From: an uncultured Anaeroplasmataceae bacterium
GTDB lineage: Bacteria; Bacillota_I; Bacilli_A; Acholeplasmatales; Anaeroplasmataceae
DNA length: 64,000 nt
Reading direction: 5' to 3'
Assembly (NCBI GenBank): GCA_944325695.1
Contig: CALVBA010000004.1
Span: 1-64,000 of the forward strand
Below are positions 17,267 to 25,486 of this stretch, piece by piece. The notes below the pieces were generated by a model, which was given only the letters and a program-made list of their open reading frames with translations, was not told the origin of the DNA and ran no database searches. The stretch's first letter is position 1. Every line of letters starts with the position of its first letter. The position numbers were made by a program, and so were the translations under genes.

Positions 17267-19144
17267 ATGTATGATTTAGAATTTATTTTAAATAAAATTG
17301 ATGAAAACTCAGTTGATAAAAAAGTTTTGGGTTCGGAAGATTTATTTTTAGTTATGTATGAACTAGAAGATAGTATTTTAAAAGAAGTATTAGATATTTA
17401 TGATATTGATGAGGATTTTGTTTATGCGATGTATAACGATTTATTAATCTTTCGAAAATTTTATGCCAAATATACAAAAGAGTTATTATATATAATTGAT
17501 GATGCGAAAAAGATTGCAAAATCTAAAGGTGAAGAGGTTTTAGAAATTCATTTGATTTATAGTATTATTCAATCACCTGATACTATTGCTTGTCATTTTT
17601 TAAAGAGAATGTATCTTGACTTAGAAGACTTATTAGATGTTTTATATGAAATTAAATTTGATGAAAATAATGATTTAGTTAATTTAACAAAATTAGCAAA
17701 GAAAAATGAGTTAGCTAAATACATTGATTTTAATAATTATTTAGAGCGAATTAAAGTAACATTAAATAAGAAGATAAAAAATAATCCCCTTTTAATTGGG
17801 GATGCTGGGGTTGGGAAAACGGCTATAGTTGAAGGTTTAGCAATGCTTTTTAGTTTAGAAGATGATAAAGAAGAAATCTATGCTTTGGAATTAGCTAAAT
17901 TAGTTGCTAATACAAAATATCGTGGTGATTTTGAAGCTAAAGTGTTAGATATTGTCGAATTTATCAAAAATGATCGAAATAGGATATTATTTATTGATGA
18001 AATCCATAATCTTTTAGGTTGCGGAAAAACAGATGGGTCACTTGATGCGGCTAATATTTTAAAGCCAATGCTAGCACGCGATGGTTTTAAATGTATTGGA
18101 GCCACTACAATTGAAGAATACTTAACATATATTAAAAAAGATAAAGCACTCATGCGACGGTTTGAAGTTATTTATATTATTGAACCAACAGAAACGCAAA
18201 CATTACAAATTCTAACGGGAATTAAAGATGATTTTGAAACTTTCTATAATATCTCAATTAATGATGAGATTTTAGAATATATTGTTAGTCAAGCAACCTT
18301 TTTAAACCATGATTTACGTTTTCCAGATAAGGCAATAGATTTATTAGATGAGAGTTTAAGTTTAGCCAAAAGAAATGGATATTTAGCTAAAAATCATGTT
18401 GATTTAGCAATAGACTATATTCAAGGTACTAAAAAGGGGTTAGTTTTTAATGATCTTTTTTATAAATATGTATTGAATTATGAATTTCAAATTAAGCGAA
18501 AAACACTTTTAAATATTTTATATCAAGGTGATAAACCTAATAATTTAATTGTTGATTTAGAACATAGTTTTGGAATTAATCACTCACATGTTTTGGTAAT
18601 TGATTTAAATGATTATACTAATCAAGATTTATCCAGTTTAATTGGAAGTGCTAAGGGATATGTCGGATATGATGATGGTGGTTTAGTTACGAAACATTTA
18701 GCAAAATATAATAAAGGAATTATATGTTTTCGTAATTATGATTTGGCTTGTTTTACAATTAAAAATTTTGTTGATAAATTATTAAGCGGAATATCTTTTT
18801 ATGATAACTTAGGAAATTATATTAATCCAGAAAATTACATTTTTATCTGTGGCATAAAAAATAGTTATGAAACTAGTAGTGTTGGATTTGTAAATAAGTT
18901 AAAAAAGGTAGAAAAAACAATTTTTGATGAGATTATAACAGACTACAACGAAGAACTTGAAAATCCTTATTTAAAGCGATTAAAAGACTTAGGTTTTGAA
19001 ATTATTACAACGCTAACAGATGAAATTATAGAAAAATATAGTGTCGAAATTCTATCCTATTTTAAAACATCTTGTAAAGGCAAATATGAAATTAGATTAG
19101 ACGAGTTAGAAAATGTAGTGGTTATTAATTTAAAAAGCTATTAA
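17267..19144 (+). CDS. Clp/Hsp100-like AAA+ ATPase with a degenerate second ATPase module
   Basis: A 625-residue relative of ClpC/ClpB (usually 810-860). A Clp_N-like helical domain (about 70-130) precedes a complete first AAA+ module: Walker A GDAGVGKT (178-185), the pore-loop region TKYRGDFEAKV, Walker B ILFIDE (240-245), GATTIEEY and the arginine-finger segment MRRFE. The second half aligns by eye with D2, keeping LIGSAKGYVGYDDGG (458-472) and the final N (531), but Walker A is missing and Walker B has become GIICFRNYDLA (484-494). D2 should therefore be unable to bind or hydrolyse ATP. No M-domain is visible. GGGGG precedes the ATG. Confidence 0.85.
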   Translation: MYDLEFILNKIDENSVDKKVLGSEDLFLVMYELEDSILKEVLDIYDIDEDFVYAMYNDLLIFRKFYAKYTKELLYIIDDAKKIAKSKGEEVLEIHLIYSIIQSPDTIACHFLKRMYLDLEDLLDVLYEIKFDENNDLVNLTKLAKKNELAKYIDFNNYLERIKVTLNKKIKNNPLLIGDAGVGKTAIVEGLAMLFSLEDDKEEIYALELAKLVANTKYRGDFEAKVLDIVEFIKNDRNRILFIDEIHNLLGCGKTDGSLDAANILKPMLARDGFKCIGATTIEEYLTYIKKDKALMRRFEVIYIIEPTETQTLQILTGIKDDFETFYNISINDEILEYIVSQATFLNHDLRFPDKAIDLLDESLSLAKRNGYLAKNHVDLAIDYIQGTKKGLVFNDLFYKYVLNYEFQIKRKTLLNILYQGDKPNNLIVDLEHSFGINHSHVLVIDLNDYTNQDLSSLIGSAKGYVGYDDGGLVTKHLAKYNKGIICFRNYDLACFTIKNFVDKLLSGISFYDNLGNYINPENYIFICGIKNSYETSSVGFVNKLKKVEKTIFDEIITDYNEELENPYLKRLKDLGFEIITTLTDEIIEKYSVEILSYFKTSCKGKYEIRLDELENVVVINLKSY

Positions 19145-19201
19145 TTTATGTTTTTTTGTTATATAATAAAGTATGACAATAATTAACATAGGAGTGATGG
19201 T

Positions 19202-19975
19202 ATGTTCGAACAAATCGTGAATTTTTTAGAGCAAAACGAAATTGTCAAAATGCTTTTAGACGGGTATTTTGTCTTATTAATCGTTATTGTATTCTTAAGA
19301 TTTGTCTTCAAAAATAAAAAAATTGTTACAATATCTTTATCAGTGATTATTTTTCTTTTACTAACTTTTTTTGTTAATAAAATTGGATTAGTTGCCTCTA
19401 GTTTTCTTTATAATGTGGTTATTAGATATCTACCAATTACTTTAATTATTATTTTTGCTCCAGAAATGCGTGATTCGATTATGAGTATTTATCGTCATGA
19501 GTCACAGACTAAAGCTAAAAATTTAAACCCATCTCAAGCAGCTAAAAATGCTATTGCTGATGCTTGTTTTGAATTATCAATGAAACGTGAAGGGGCATTG
19601 ATTACTATTGAATATCACAACTCTTTAGATCAATATGCAGAACATGCGGTTATTTTAAATAGTGAAATTACGAAAGAACTTTTAATGACTATTTTCTTTC
19701 CACCTTCACCATTACATGATGGGGCAGTTATTATTAAAGGTAATAAAATTCGTTGTGCCGGAGCTTATTACCGTTTATCAAGTAGTATTGCTGAAAAAGA
19801 TAAAACGATGGGGTCACGTCATCGCGCTGCGAAAGGAATTAGTGAAATTACCGACTCAGTAACAATTGTAGTAAGTGAAGAGACGGGAAATATTAATATT
19901 GCCGAAGGTGGCGGATTAATCCCGATTGCCGATAAGCAACATTTATTAGATTATTTAGATATTTTAATAAAATAG
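19202..19975 (+). CDS. cdaA: Diadenylate cyclase CdaA
   Basis: Makes c-di-AMP from two ATP at the membrane. Three transmembrane helices (about 21-36, 42-57 and 64-86) precede the DAC domain, with DGA (173-175, in PLHDGAVIIKG) and RHR (206-208, in GSRHRAAKGISE). Its length of 257 residues is close to the 273 of B. subtilis CdaA. GGAGTGATG precedes the ATG, and a TATAAT at 19162-19167 is a possible -10. In most Firmicutes cdaR and glmM follow; here they are replaced by a 57-residue membrane peptide and a degenerate-GGDEF protein, then ispD and ispF. Confidence 0.97.
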   Translation: MFEQIVNFLEQNEIVKMLLDGYFVLLIVIVFLRFVFKNKKIVTISLSVIIFLLLTFFVNKIGLVASSFLYNVVIRYLPITLIIIFAPEMRDSIMSIYRHESQTKAKNLNPSQAAKNAIADACFELSMKREGALITIEYHNSLDQYAEHAVILNSEITKELLMTIFFPPSPLHDGAVIIKGNKIRCAGAYYRLSSSIAEKDKTMGSRHRAAKGISEITDSVTIVVSEETGNINIAEGGGLIPIADKQHLLDYLDILIK

Positions 19976-19985
19976 GAGTGATACT

Positions 19986-20159
19986 ATGAAGATACTTAAA
20001 GGAATAATTAGTTTTTTATTTGATCCATTTCGTTTTTTTTGCGTTAATACACAATCGAAATCAGTATCCCAAATTTGTAGGCCTCTTTTTTATTATTTAC
20101 TAAGTTTAGTAGTTGCCTGTTTGATTATTTATTTTTTCTATCATATAAGGGTTGCTTAA
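19986..20159 (+). CDS. Small membrane protein of 57 residues between cdaA and the GGDEF-like gene
   Basis: A short frame starting MKILKGIISFLFDPFRFF and ending with one membrane helix (about residues 34-52, FYYLLSLVVACLIIYFF) and HIRVA. Translation is supported by GGAGTGAT five bases before the ATG, a 10-base gap after cdaA and a 1-base gap before the next gene. The N-terminal part could be an amphipathic membrane-surface helix. I do not recognise it. It occupies the place of cdaR, so a role in setting CdaA activity is a guess from position alone. Confidence 0.7.
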   Translation: MKILKGIISFLFDPFRFFCVNTQSKSVSQICRPLFYYLLSLVVACLIIYFFYHIRVA

Positions 20160-20160
20160 T

Positions 20161-21588
20161 ATGAATTATTTATTTTTTATCTGGACGATTATCGTTTTAT
20201 TAAACATTTTTAATATTAGGAAAGATCATTTTATTTTTAAAATGATTTTTTCCATTTTTAATTTATTACTTGCATTTATCTTTTATCTTTTGCAATATAA
20301 TTTTCATATTTTATTAGTTTATTTAATTGTCACAGCTTGCTTATTTTGCTTATCTTTTGTGAAATCATATTTTTTATTTCATAAAATTATTCATTCACAG
20401 TCGTATCAAAAAAATCAATGTGTTTATATTGTAAATCATTTTAAAAAAATCGTGATGTATCAAGATAATGGTATTTTTAAACATCAGAAAAATAATAAAT
20501 CGTTTTGGGATTTATTTCACCAAAACTATAAAATTTTAAGTTTAGATAATAATAGTTGTGAAATGACACATTTTAAACGTTTAATTACTAATTTATTTAG
20601 CGTTGATTATAGTAAGGAGCATCTTATTGTTGTCGAAGATAGTCGCCTAAATATAAAAACTTTAGTCTTAAATATTACTCCTATTAAAATATTTAATAAA
20701 AATGTATATCAAATGTTAATATTAAGAGAAATGAATAAAAAAAATACTAATGATTTTAGTAATGAGTTTTTTTATCTTTTAAATAATAATAAACAAGGTA
20801 TTTTTGTTATGAATTTAGAAGAAAAAGAAGTTTTTTTAAATCCTGCTTTAAAAACTATATTACATGAATATAAGGATACAATTAGTTTAGATGATTTTTA
20901 TTACAAATTTGAAAGTAATGATAGTTTAGTTTTAAAGAAACAAATTAATTTATTAAATGTTAAAAATCCAAATTTTAATATGACATGTCGAATTAAGGTA
21001 TTAGAAAATTATTCTTTTTTTGATATAACAGGAACTCGTCTTTTTAATGATGAATATAATTTTAATGTTATATGTTATATAGATTATAAAGATGGTTTTT
21101 TCTATCCTAAAACAACATATCAAATATTAAATAATTTGCAAGGGTTAGATGCTTTTATTAATTATGTTGAATATTTAAAAGTTAAGAAGTCCTTTTTTAT
21201 GGTATGTCTATTCAGACTTCATAAAATTGATCAAATTAATGAAACATATTCATATGAAGTAGGAAATATGGTTATCGCTGATTTCCTAAAGCGAATGAAT
21301 GATAATTTAGAAAGTCAAAATTCTAAGATGTTTCGTCTTCGCGGACTTGATTTTATTTATGTTGTTACAGATTTGCGTAAAACAGAAGTTTTAAAACAAA
21401 TGTTATTGCAACAAATTATCAATAAAGATATTGTTTATGCGAGTATGAAATTAAATGTTTATCCACGATTTGCGATTACAGATGGAATTTATAAGAATGC
21501 TCAAACAATTTTAGAAGAATGTTATGAGGCTTTAAATCAAGCTCTTTTTAAAGGTATATTATATCAATATTATAATGATTGTAGGTGA
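20161..21588 (+). CDS. Membrane protein with PAS-like and degenerate GGDEF domains
   Basis: A 475-residue protein with three membrane helices (about 3-18, 27-45 and 48-70), a middle region that may be PAS-like (about 200-290) and a C-terminal GGDEF-like domain (about 344-470). The GGDEF landmarks can be traced (FRLHKIDQINETYSYEVGNMVIADFLKRM) but the signature reads RGLDF (394-398), so cyclase activity is unlikely. The order membrane-PAS-degenerate GGDEF resembles GdpP, the c-di-AMP phosphodiesterase, but the DHH/DHHA1 catalytic part is absent. It lies in the cdaA operon. The ATG at 20161 is chosen for AAGGG upstream. Confidence 0.75.
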   Translation: MNYLFFIWTIIVLLNIFNIRKDHFIFKMIFSIFNLLLAFIFYLLQYNFHILLVYLIVTACLFCLSFVKSYFLFHKIIHSQSYQKNQCVYIVNHFKKIVMYQDNGIFKHQKNNKSFWDLFHQNYKILSLDNNSCEMTHFKRLITNLFSVDYSKEHLIVVEDSRLNIKTLVLNITPIKIFNKNVYQMLILREMNKKNTNDFSNEFFYLLNNNKQGIFVMNLEEKEVFLNPALKTILHEYKDTISLDDFYYKFESNDSLVLKKQINLLNVKNPNFNMTCRIKVLENYSFFDITGTRLFNDEYNFNVICYIDYKDGFFYPKTTYQILNNLQGLDAFINYVEYLKVKKSFFMVCLFRLHKIDQINETYSYEVGNMVIADFLKRMNDNLESQNSKMFRLRGLDFIYVVTDLRKTEVLKQMLLQQIINKDIVYASMKLNVYPRFAITDGIYKNAQTILEECYEALNQALFKGILYQYYNDCR

Positions 21589-21592
21589 AAAG

Positions 21593-22240
21593 ATGGTTAG
21601 TGCGGTTATTGTTGCTGCAGGAAAAGGAAGTCGTATGCAACTTTCTTATAATAAAATGTTTATTAAATTAGAGGAAAAAGCAATTTTATTACATACAATT
21701 GAAAAATTTCAAGGATTAGTTGACGAAATTATCGTCGTATGTCATAAAGATGAGATGAATGATGTTAAAAAATTAGTTTCTAATGATATTGTTTTAGTAT
21801 CTGGTGGAGATACTCGCATGGAAAGTGTTTATAATGGTCTACAAAAAGCTCGTTATAATGATGTTTTAGTTCATGACGGAGCTAGATGTAACATTAAACA
21901 AGAAGATATAAATAAAGTAATTAATGGCATTAAAACGTCGGAAGCATGTGTTTTGGCGACAAAAGTTAAAGATACCATTAAAATATATGAAAATGGCTTT
22001 TTAAAGACTTTACCTCGTGATAATTTAATTGCTGTACAAACGCCACAAGCAGTTAAAAAGAATCTTTTTATCCCGCTTATTAAAAAAGCCATCTTAGATA
22101 AATTAAATGCATTTGATGAGATGCAGATTATTGAAAAATACAGCAATTTAAAAATTGAAGTTATTCTTGGTAGTGACACTAATATAAAAGTAACAACATT
22201 AGAAGATTTAGACTATTTATCTTTTTTAAGGAGGAAATAA
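21593..22240 (+). CDS. ispD: 2-C-methyl-D-erythritol 4-phosphate cytidylyltransferase IspD
   Basis: Third step of the MEP isoprenoid pathway, adding CMP to MEP. The nucleotide-binding start VIVAAGKGSRM, VLVHDGARCNI and AVQTPQA are IspD signatures, and 215 residues is somewhat short of the usual 230. The ATG at 21593 follows AGGTGA by four bases; upstream in-frame codons overlap the previous gene and that ribosome-binding site. It is followed by ispF after one base, and is co-transcribed with cdaA. Confidence 0.95.
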   Translation: MVSAVIVAAGKGSRMQLSYNKMFIKLEEKAILLHTIEKFQGLVDEIIVVCHKDEMNDVKKLVSNDIVLVSGGDTRMESVYNGLQKARYNDVLVHDGARCNIKQEDINKVINGIKTSEACVLATKVKDTIKIYENGFLKTLPRDNLIAVQTPQAVKKNLFIPLIKKAILDKLNAFDEMQIIEKYSNLKIEVILGSDTNIKVTTLEDLDYLSFLRRK

Positions 22241-22241
22241 A

Positions 22242-22733
22242 ATGCGAATTGGACATTCATGGGATATTCATCGTTTAGTAGAAGGACGAAAACTTATTTT
22301 GGGTGGGGTAGAGATTCCACATGAAGTTGGTCTTTTGGGTCATAGTGATGCAGATTGTTTGTTACATTCGATTGCTGAAGCATTGTTGGGGAGCTTAGCA
22401 TTGGGTGATTTAGGCGCAATTTTTCCTGATACAGATATGGCAAATAAAGATTTAGATTCAAGCTTTATTTTAAGAAAATGCTATCAAATGGTTTTGGAAA
22501 AAGGATATTATATTTGTAATATTGATTCAACTATTTACGCTGAAAAACCTAAAATGCGTCCTTTTGTTGATTATATTAGAAAAAGCATTAGTGAAATTTT
22601 ACAACTAGATATTGACAAGATTTCAGTTAAAGCGACAACGCATGAGAAATTAGGCCCTATCGGCGAAAAAAAGGCTATTGCTTGTGAAACGGTCGTTTTA
22701 GTTGATAAAAAGTCAAATTTGGTTCTTTTATAG
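22242..22733 (+). CDS. ispF: 2-C-methyl-D-erythritol 2,4-cyclodiphosphate synthase IspF
   Basis: Cyclises CDP-ME 2-phosphate to MEcPP with release of CMP, using Zn2+ in a trimer. The opening GHSWDIHRL carries the zinc aspartate and histidine of the DxH motif, followed by GHSDADCLLHSIAEALLGSLALGDLGAIFPDTD and the C-terminal KATTHEKLGPIGEKKAI. The length is normal (163 residues). AAGGAGGAAATAAA precedes the ATG. It is the last gene of the cdaA operon, ending at the terminator near 22.85 kb. Confidence 0.97.
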   Translation: MRIGHSWDIHRLVEGRKLILGGVEIPHEVGLLGHSDADCLLHSIAEALLGSLALGDLGAIFPDTDMANKDLDSSFILRKCYQMVLEKGYYICNIDSTIYAEKPKMRPFVDYIRKSISEILQLDIDKISVKATTHEKLGPIGEKKAIACETVVLVDKKSNLVLL

Positions 22734-22824
22734 CTTAAACATATTCATAAAAACTGATTTACTATTTTTGATTAATCATATTCAAAAAAATAAAAAGCAT
22801 ATCTTTATTTGAATATTATAAAAA

Positions 22825-22858
22825 AAATAAGGCTTAAAATAGCCTTATTTCTTTTTTT
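22825..22858. terminator. Terminator after ispF, shared with the CBS gene
   Basis: A perfect 10-bp stem AAATAAGGCT/AGCCTTATTT with loop TAAAAT, then CTTTTTTT. A-tracts upstream also let it work for the opposing CBS gene. The rest of the 188-base gap shows no small gene or RNA that I can support. Confidence 0.88.
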
Positions 22859-22921
22859 GCAATCTTTTTTACTTTTTTTGACAAAACCTAATTTATTTCT
22901 TAGTTTAGTATAAATGTCGAA

Positions 22922-23335
22922 TTATACAAAATGGTAGCTTATCTCCATTAAAGCTTCTAAAGCATTTTCCTCAGTTTCATAATTTCTCGAAATATCCGAT
23001 AATGATAGAATTCCACTTACCTCATCTTTATCATTTAGAATTACAATTCTTTTAATTTGATAATTTCCCATTTTATCACTTGCATCACTAACATCGTCTG
23101 TTTCATAACAAGTAATAATGTGCTTTTTGAGATTGTATTTGACGCTGTCATTAACATCATTTCCATTCGCAATTCCTAATACGATATCACGATCGGTAAT
23201 AACTCCTTCTAATTTCTCATCATGAACAACTAAAAATCCGATATCATATTTTTTCATCACTTTTGCAGCTTCTTTTAATGTGGCACTACTTGGAATACTC
23301 ACAACATTACGACTCATAATTTCATTGATAATCAT
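22922..23335 (-). CDS. CBS-domain pair protein
   Basis: A 137-residue protein made of two CBS motifs (about 1-58 and 65-125: IMSRNVVSIPSSATLKEAAK with ITDRDIVLGI, then IITCYETDDVSDASDKM with LSLSDISRNY). Such stand-alone Bateman modules bind adenine nucleotides such as AMP, ATP, SAM or c-di-AMP; the YhcV/YlbB type of Bacillus is similar. No other domain is present, so its target is unknown. The nearby cdaA operon makes c-di-AMP a possible ligand, but that is speculation. AGGAG lies ten bases before the ATG. Confidence 0.88.
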   Translation of the reverse strand: MIINEIMSRNVVSIPSSATLKEAAKVMKKYDIGFLVVHDEKLEGVITDRDIVLGIANGNDVNDSVKYNLKKHIITCYETDDVSDASDKMGNYQIKRIVILNDKDEVSGILSLSDISRNYETEENALEALMEISYHFV

Positions 23336-23357
23336 TTTATCTCAGCTCCTTTTTTGT

Positions 23358-23387
23358 ATTATGTGTTTTTCTCATAATAATATGCAA
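23358..23387 (-). promoter_or_regulatory. Promoter of the CBS gene
   Basis: Minus strand TTGCAT (23382-23387), 18-base spacer, CATAAT (23358-23363). Confidence 0.5.
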
Positions 23388-23416
23388 TACATCATATAAT
23401 TATTTGAGGTGAGAAG

Positions 23417-23722
23417 ATGATTATTCAAGATGAGATAATAATTAAAGATAAAGCATTTTATACGATCACAGTAAAATTACCTAAAACTACCTTTTTAATT
23501 GTTGGCAACGATATTGGTTTTTTTATGTGCGGAGCTTTAGATGTTGCAGTCTATGACACACCTAAATTAAAAGAGCGTAAGGTTATATGTGGAAAAACAT
23601 TAGGGGTTAAAACAATTGATGATTTATTAAATGCTAAACTTGTCGAAGTATCTAATGAATGTTTGTGTTATCATATTAGTGAAGGAATGCTTGTAAAAGA
23701 TGCATTATTACTTATTTCCTAA
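23417..23722 (+). CDS. yunC: DUF1805 protein YunC
   Basis: A 101-residue protein matching B. subtilis YunC in length and pattern (TVKLPKTTFLIVGNDIGFFMCGALDV, KVICGKTLGVKTIDDLLNA). The family has a solved fold but no firmly established function. GAGGTGA precedes the ATG and a TATAAT (23395-23400) lies just upstream. It is followed by yunB, as neighbours in B. subtilis, with a short overlap. Confidence 0.9.
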   Translation: MIIQDEIIIKDKAFYTITVKLPKTTFLIVGNDIGFFMCGALDVAVYDTPKLKERKVICGKTLGVKTIDDLLNAKLVEVSNECLCYHISEGMLVKDALLLIS

Positions 23723-24353
23723 GAGAAAAATGCTTATTTTAGCGTTTTTTTCTTTATTACTTAGTTTATTAGTTGGAAGTAATTATTATGGAGAAGCAGT
23801 TAATATTTATGTTGAAAATGAGGTTAAAAGTTATGCCAATAATCTTATTTTAGAAATTATTACCACTAGTATTAAGGATATGCAATACGATAATCTTTTT
23901 ATCGTGGAATTTAAAGAAAACAATGATTTATCATATGCTTATTTAGATACAACGAAGGTAAACTCATTACTTTTAAAAGTGAAATCTAGCCTACCCGAAA
24001 TAAAAAAGAAATTAAACAATCATGAAAAATTTAATACTTTAATGATTCCTTTAGGCTATTTTTTTACGAAGAATTTAGTGTTATCAAATGGAATTAAAAT
24101 TCCAATTAAGATTAATACAGCATCTAGTATAGAAGCGCAATTAGATTCAAATGTGACAAGCTATGGAATTAATTCTTCACTTTTAAAGCTTTTTTTAAAT
24201 ATTACTGTTAATTTAGATGTGATTTTACCTTTACAAAATAAAAAAATAAACTATCAATCTCATGTTCCGTTATCTTTACAAATTATTAATGGTGAAGTTC
24301 CAGAGTTTTATTTTCCAGCATTAAGTGATGGAAATGTTATCATTCCTAATTGA
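23700..24353 (+). CDS. yunB: Sporulation protein YunB
   Basis: A 217-residue protein with a basic N-terminus (FPKRK) and one membrane anchor (LILAFFSLLLSLLVG), followed by an extracytoplasmic domain: NEVKSYANNLILEIITTSI, KVNSLLLKV, LMIPLGYFFTKNLVLSNGIKIPIKI and the QSHVPLSLQIINGEVPEFY ending, all YunB-like. YunB is a SigmaE-dependent mother-cell protein of sporulation. The start is uncertain: the ATG at 23700 overlaps yunC by 23 bases and has AAGGA 13 bases upstream; an internal ATG at 23730 has only a weak site. It stops with TGA, showing that TGA is a stop here. Confidence 0.85.
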   Translation: MHYYLFPKRKMLILAFFSLLLSLLVGSNYYGEAVNIYVENEVKSYANNLILEIITTSIKDMQYDNLFIVEFKENNDLSYAYLDTTKVNSLLLKVKSSLPEIKKKLNNHEKFNTLMIPLGYFFTKNLVLSNGIKIPIKINTASSIEAQLDSNVTSYGINSSLLKLFLNITVNLDVILPLQNKKINYQSHVPLSLQIINGEVPEFYFPALSDGNVIIPN

Positions 24354-24358
24354 TTTAC

Positions 24359-24387
24359 TTTTCATTTTATTAATAATATTGTATAAT
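24359..24387 (+). promoter_or_regulatory. Promoter of yutD
   Basis: TTTTCA (24359-24364), 17-base spacer, TATAAT (24382-24387), only 15 bases before the ATG. Confidence 0.6.
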
Positions 24388-24402
24388 TAATTTGGTGAGA
24401 AT

Positions 24403-24669
24403 ATGATTGAAACAAAATTTGGAAATTATGAAATCGTTAAAGATTATCGCAACGCCTTTGATTTAGAGAAGTTTGAAGCTCGCTATATAGAGGAATGCTT
24501 TGATAAATATACTTATTTAGTTGGCGATATTTCATCTGATGTATTACGAATTAAGGGGTTTTCTTTAGAACCAAAAAGTAAAAATTTTTATAAATTTATT
24601 CCTGATTATATTACGGAATCTTGTTTATATAATGCCCCTTATTTTATTCTTAAAAAGATTAGAAGGTAG
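24403..24669 (+). CDS. yutD: YutD family protein (DUF1027)
   Basis: An 88-residue protein with the family pattern IVKDYRNAFDLEKFEARYIE, DKYTYLVGDISSDVLRIKGF and PDYITESCLYNAPYFILKK. Its function is not established. TTGGTGAG precedes the ATG. It is followed after eight bases by a NifU-like gene, part of a block of genes that are also near neighbours in B. subtilis. Confidence 0.88.
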   Translation: MIETKFGNYEIVKDYRNAFDLEKFEARYIEECFDKYTYLVGDISSDVLRIKGFSLEPKSKNFYKFIPDYITESCLYNAPYFILKKIRR

Positions 24670-24677
24670 ATGTATTT

Positions 24678-24932
24678 ATGGAGAAAATAGTTAAAGAAAT
24701 TAAAGATTTATTACAAAAAGTTCGTCCTTATTTAAATCGTGATGGTGGCGATGTGGAATTTGTTCGTTTTGAAGATGGGATTGTTTATGTAAGAATGCTT
24801 GGAGCATGTGCTGGTTGTATGGGATTAGATTCAACTTTGAAAGATGGAATTGAAATGATGTTAATTGATAATGTCGATGGGGTTTTAGAAGTTCGTAATG
24901 TTGATGGTGATGATGCAGATGATGATTTTTAG
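24678..24932 (+). CDS. yutI: NifU C-terminal-domain Fe-S scaffold protein (YutI/Nfu type)
   Basis: An 84-residue Nfu-type protein. LLQKVRPYLNRDGGDVEFV and the CAGC pair in LGACAGCMGLDSTLKDGIE are the hallmarks; the two cysteines hold a bridging 4Fe-4S cluster in a dimer for delivery to apoproteins. Length is normal for the Firmicutes single-domain form. The end is strongly acidic (DGDDADDDF). It overlaps the start of the next gene by 14 bases. Confidence 0.94.
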   Translation: MEKIVKEIKDLLQKVRPYLNRDGGDVEFVRFEDGIVYVRMLGACAGCMGLDSTLKDGIEMMLIDNVDGVLEVRNVDGDDADDDF

Positions 24933-25389
24933 TAACTATGTTAATACCACAACATTTAAAATAGTTATTATATCGTTAATTTCAATGATCATAGCACAAG
25001 TTTTAAAGTTTTTAATCAATTTCGTTATCACGAAGGAAGTTAATGTTGAAAAGTTAATTTCAACTGGAGGAATGCCTTCAAGCCATTCTAGTTTTGTTGC
25101 TGCATTGGTATGTTCAATTTTATTTTATGAGGGTGCTGATTCAGTAGCATTTGCAGTTGCTTTAGTATTTGCTTTAGTAACTATTCATGATGCGATGGGA
25201 GTACGTTTAGAAGCTTCTAAACATGCTAAAATTTTAAACAAAATTATTAATGATTTACCAGCTGATAAAAAAGCTCATTATGGGATTGTCAAAGATTTAA
25301 AAGAACCTTTAGGCCATGTTCCTGCTGAAGTATTTGCAGGAGTTATACTAGGGATTATAATTGCATTAATTAGTTTTTATATATGGTAA
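24919..25389 (+). CDS. yuiD: Divergent PAP2 family membrane protein (DUF212, YuiD)
   Basis: A 156-residue integral membrane protein with the family motif STGGMPSSHSSFVAAL (near residues 46-61), FALVTIHDAMGVRLEASKHA and the C-terminal LGHVPAEVFAGVILGI. It is related to acid phosphatase/vanadium haloperoxidase enzymes but its substrate is unknown. The start lies within the repetitive GATGATG end of the Nfu gene; ATG 24919 is preferred because GGTGA is eight bases upstream and it gives the expected N-terminus, but earlier in-frame ATGs exist. Confidence 0.88.
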   Translation: MMIFSNYVNTTTFKIVIISLISMIIAQVLKFLINFVITKEVNVEKLISTGGMPSSHSSFVAALVCSILFYEGADSVAFAVALVFALVTIHDAMGVRLEASKHAKILNKIINDLPADKKAHYGIVKDLKEPLGHVPAEVFAGVILGIIIALISFYIW

Positions 25390-25391
25390 AC

Positions 25392-25417
25392 GCAGAACTT
25401 TTTTAGTTCTGCTTTTT
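25392..25417 (+). terminator. Terminator after yuiD
   Basis: Stem GCAGAAC/GTTCTGC (7 bp) with a 7-base loop and TTTTT. Confidence 0.82.
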
Positions 25418-25434
25418 CTTTTTAAAAAAATAAA

Positions 25435-25463
25435 TTGAGAAATGTTAGATGTTTTGATATAAT
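25435..25463 (+). promoter_or_regulatory. Promoter of the S1-domain gene
   Basis: TTGAGA (25435-25440), 17-base spacer, TATAAT (25458-25463) with a TGA extension; about 23 bases before the ATG. Confidence 0.75.
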
Positions 25464-25486
25464 AATCGTGATAGAAGGTGTTTTTA

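Noticed and set aside
20161-21588. GdpP phosphodiesterase
   Set aside because: The protein ends after the GGDEF-like domain; no DHH or DHHA1 motif follows in any frame.
22734-22921. Small RNA or small gene between ispF and the CBS gene
   Set aside because: Apart from the terminator the sequence is A/T-rich without a promoter, a credible frame or other stable structure.
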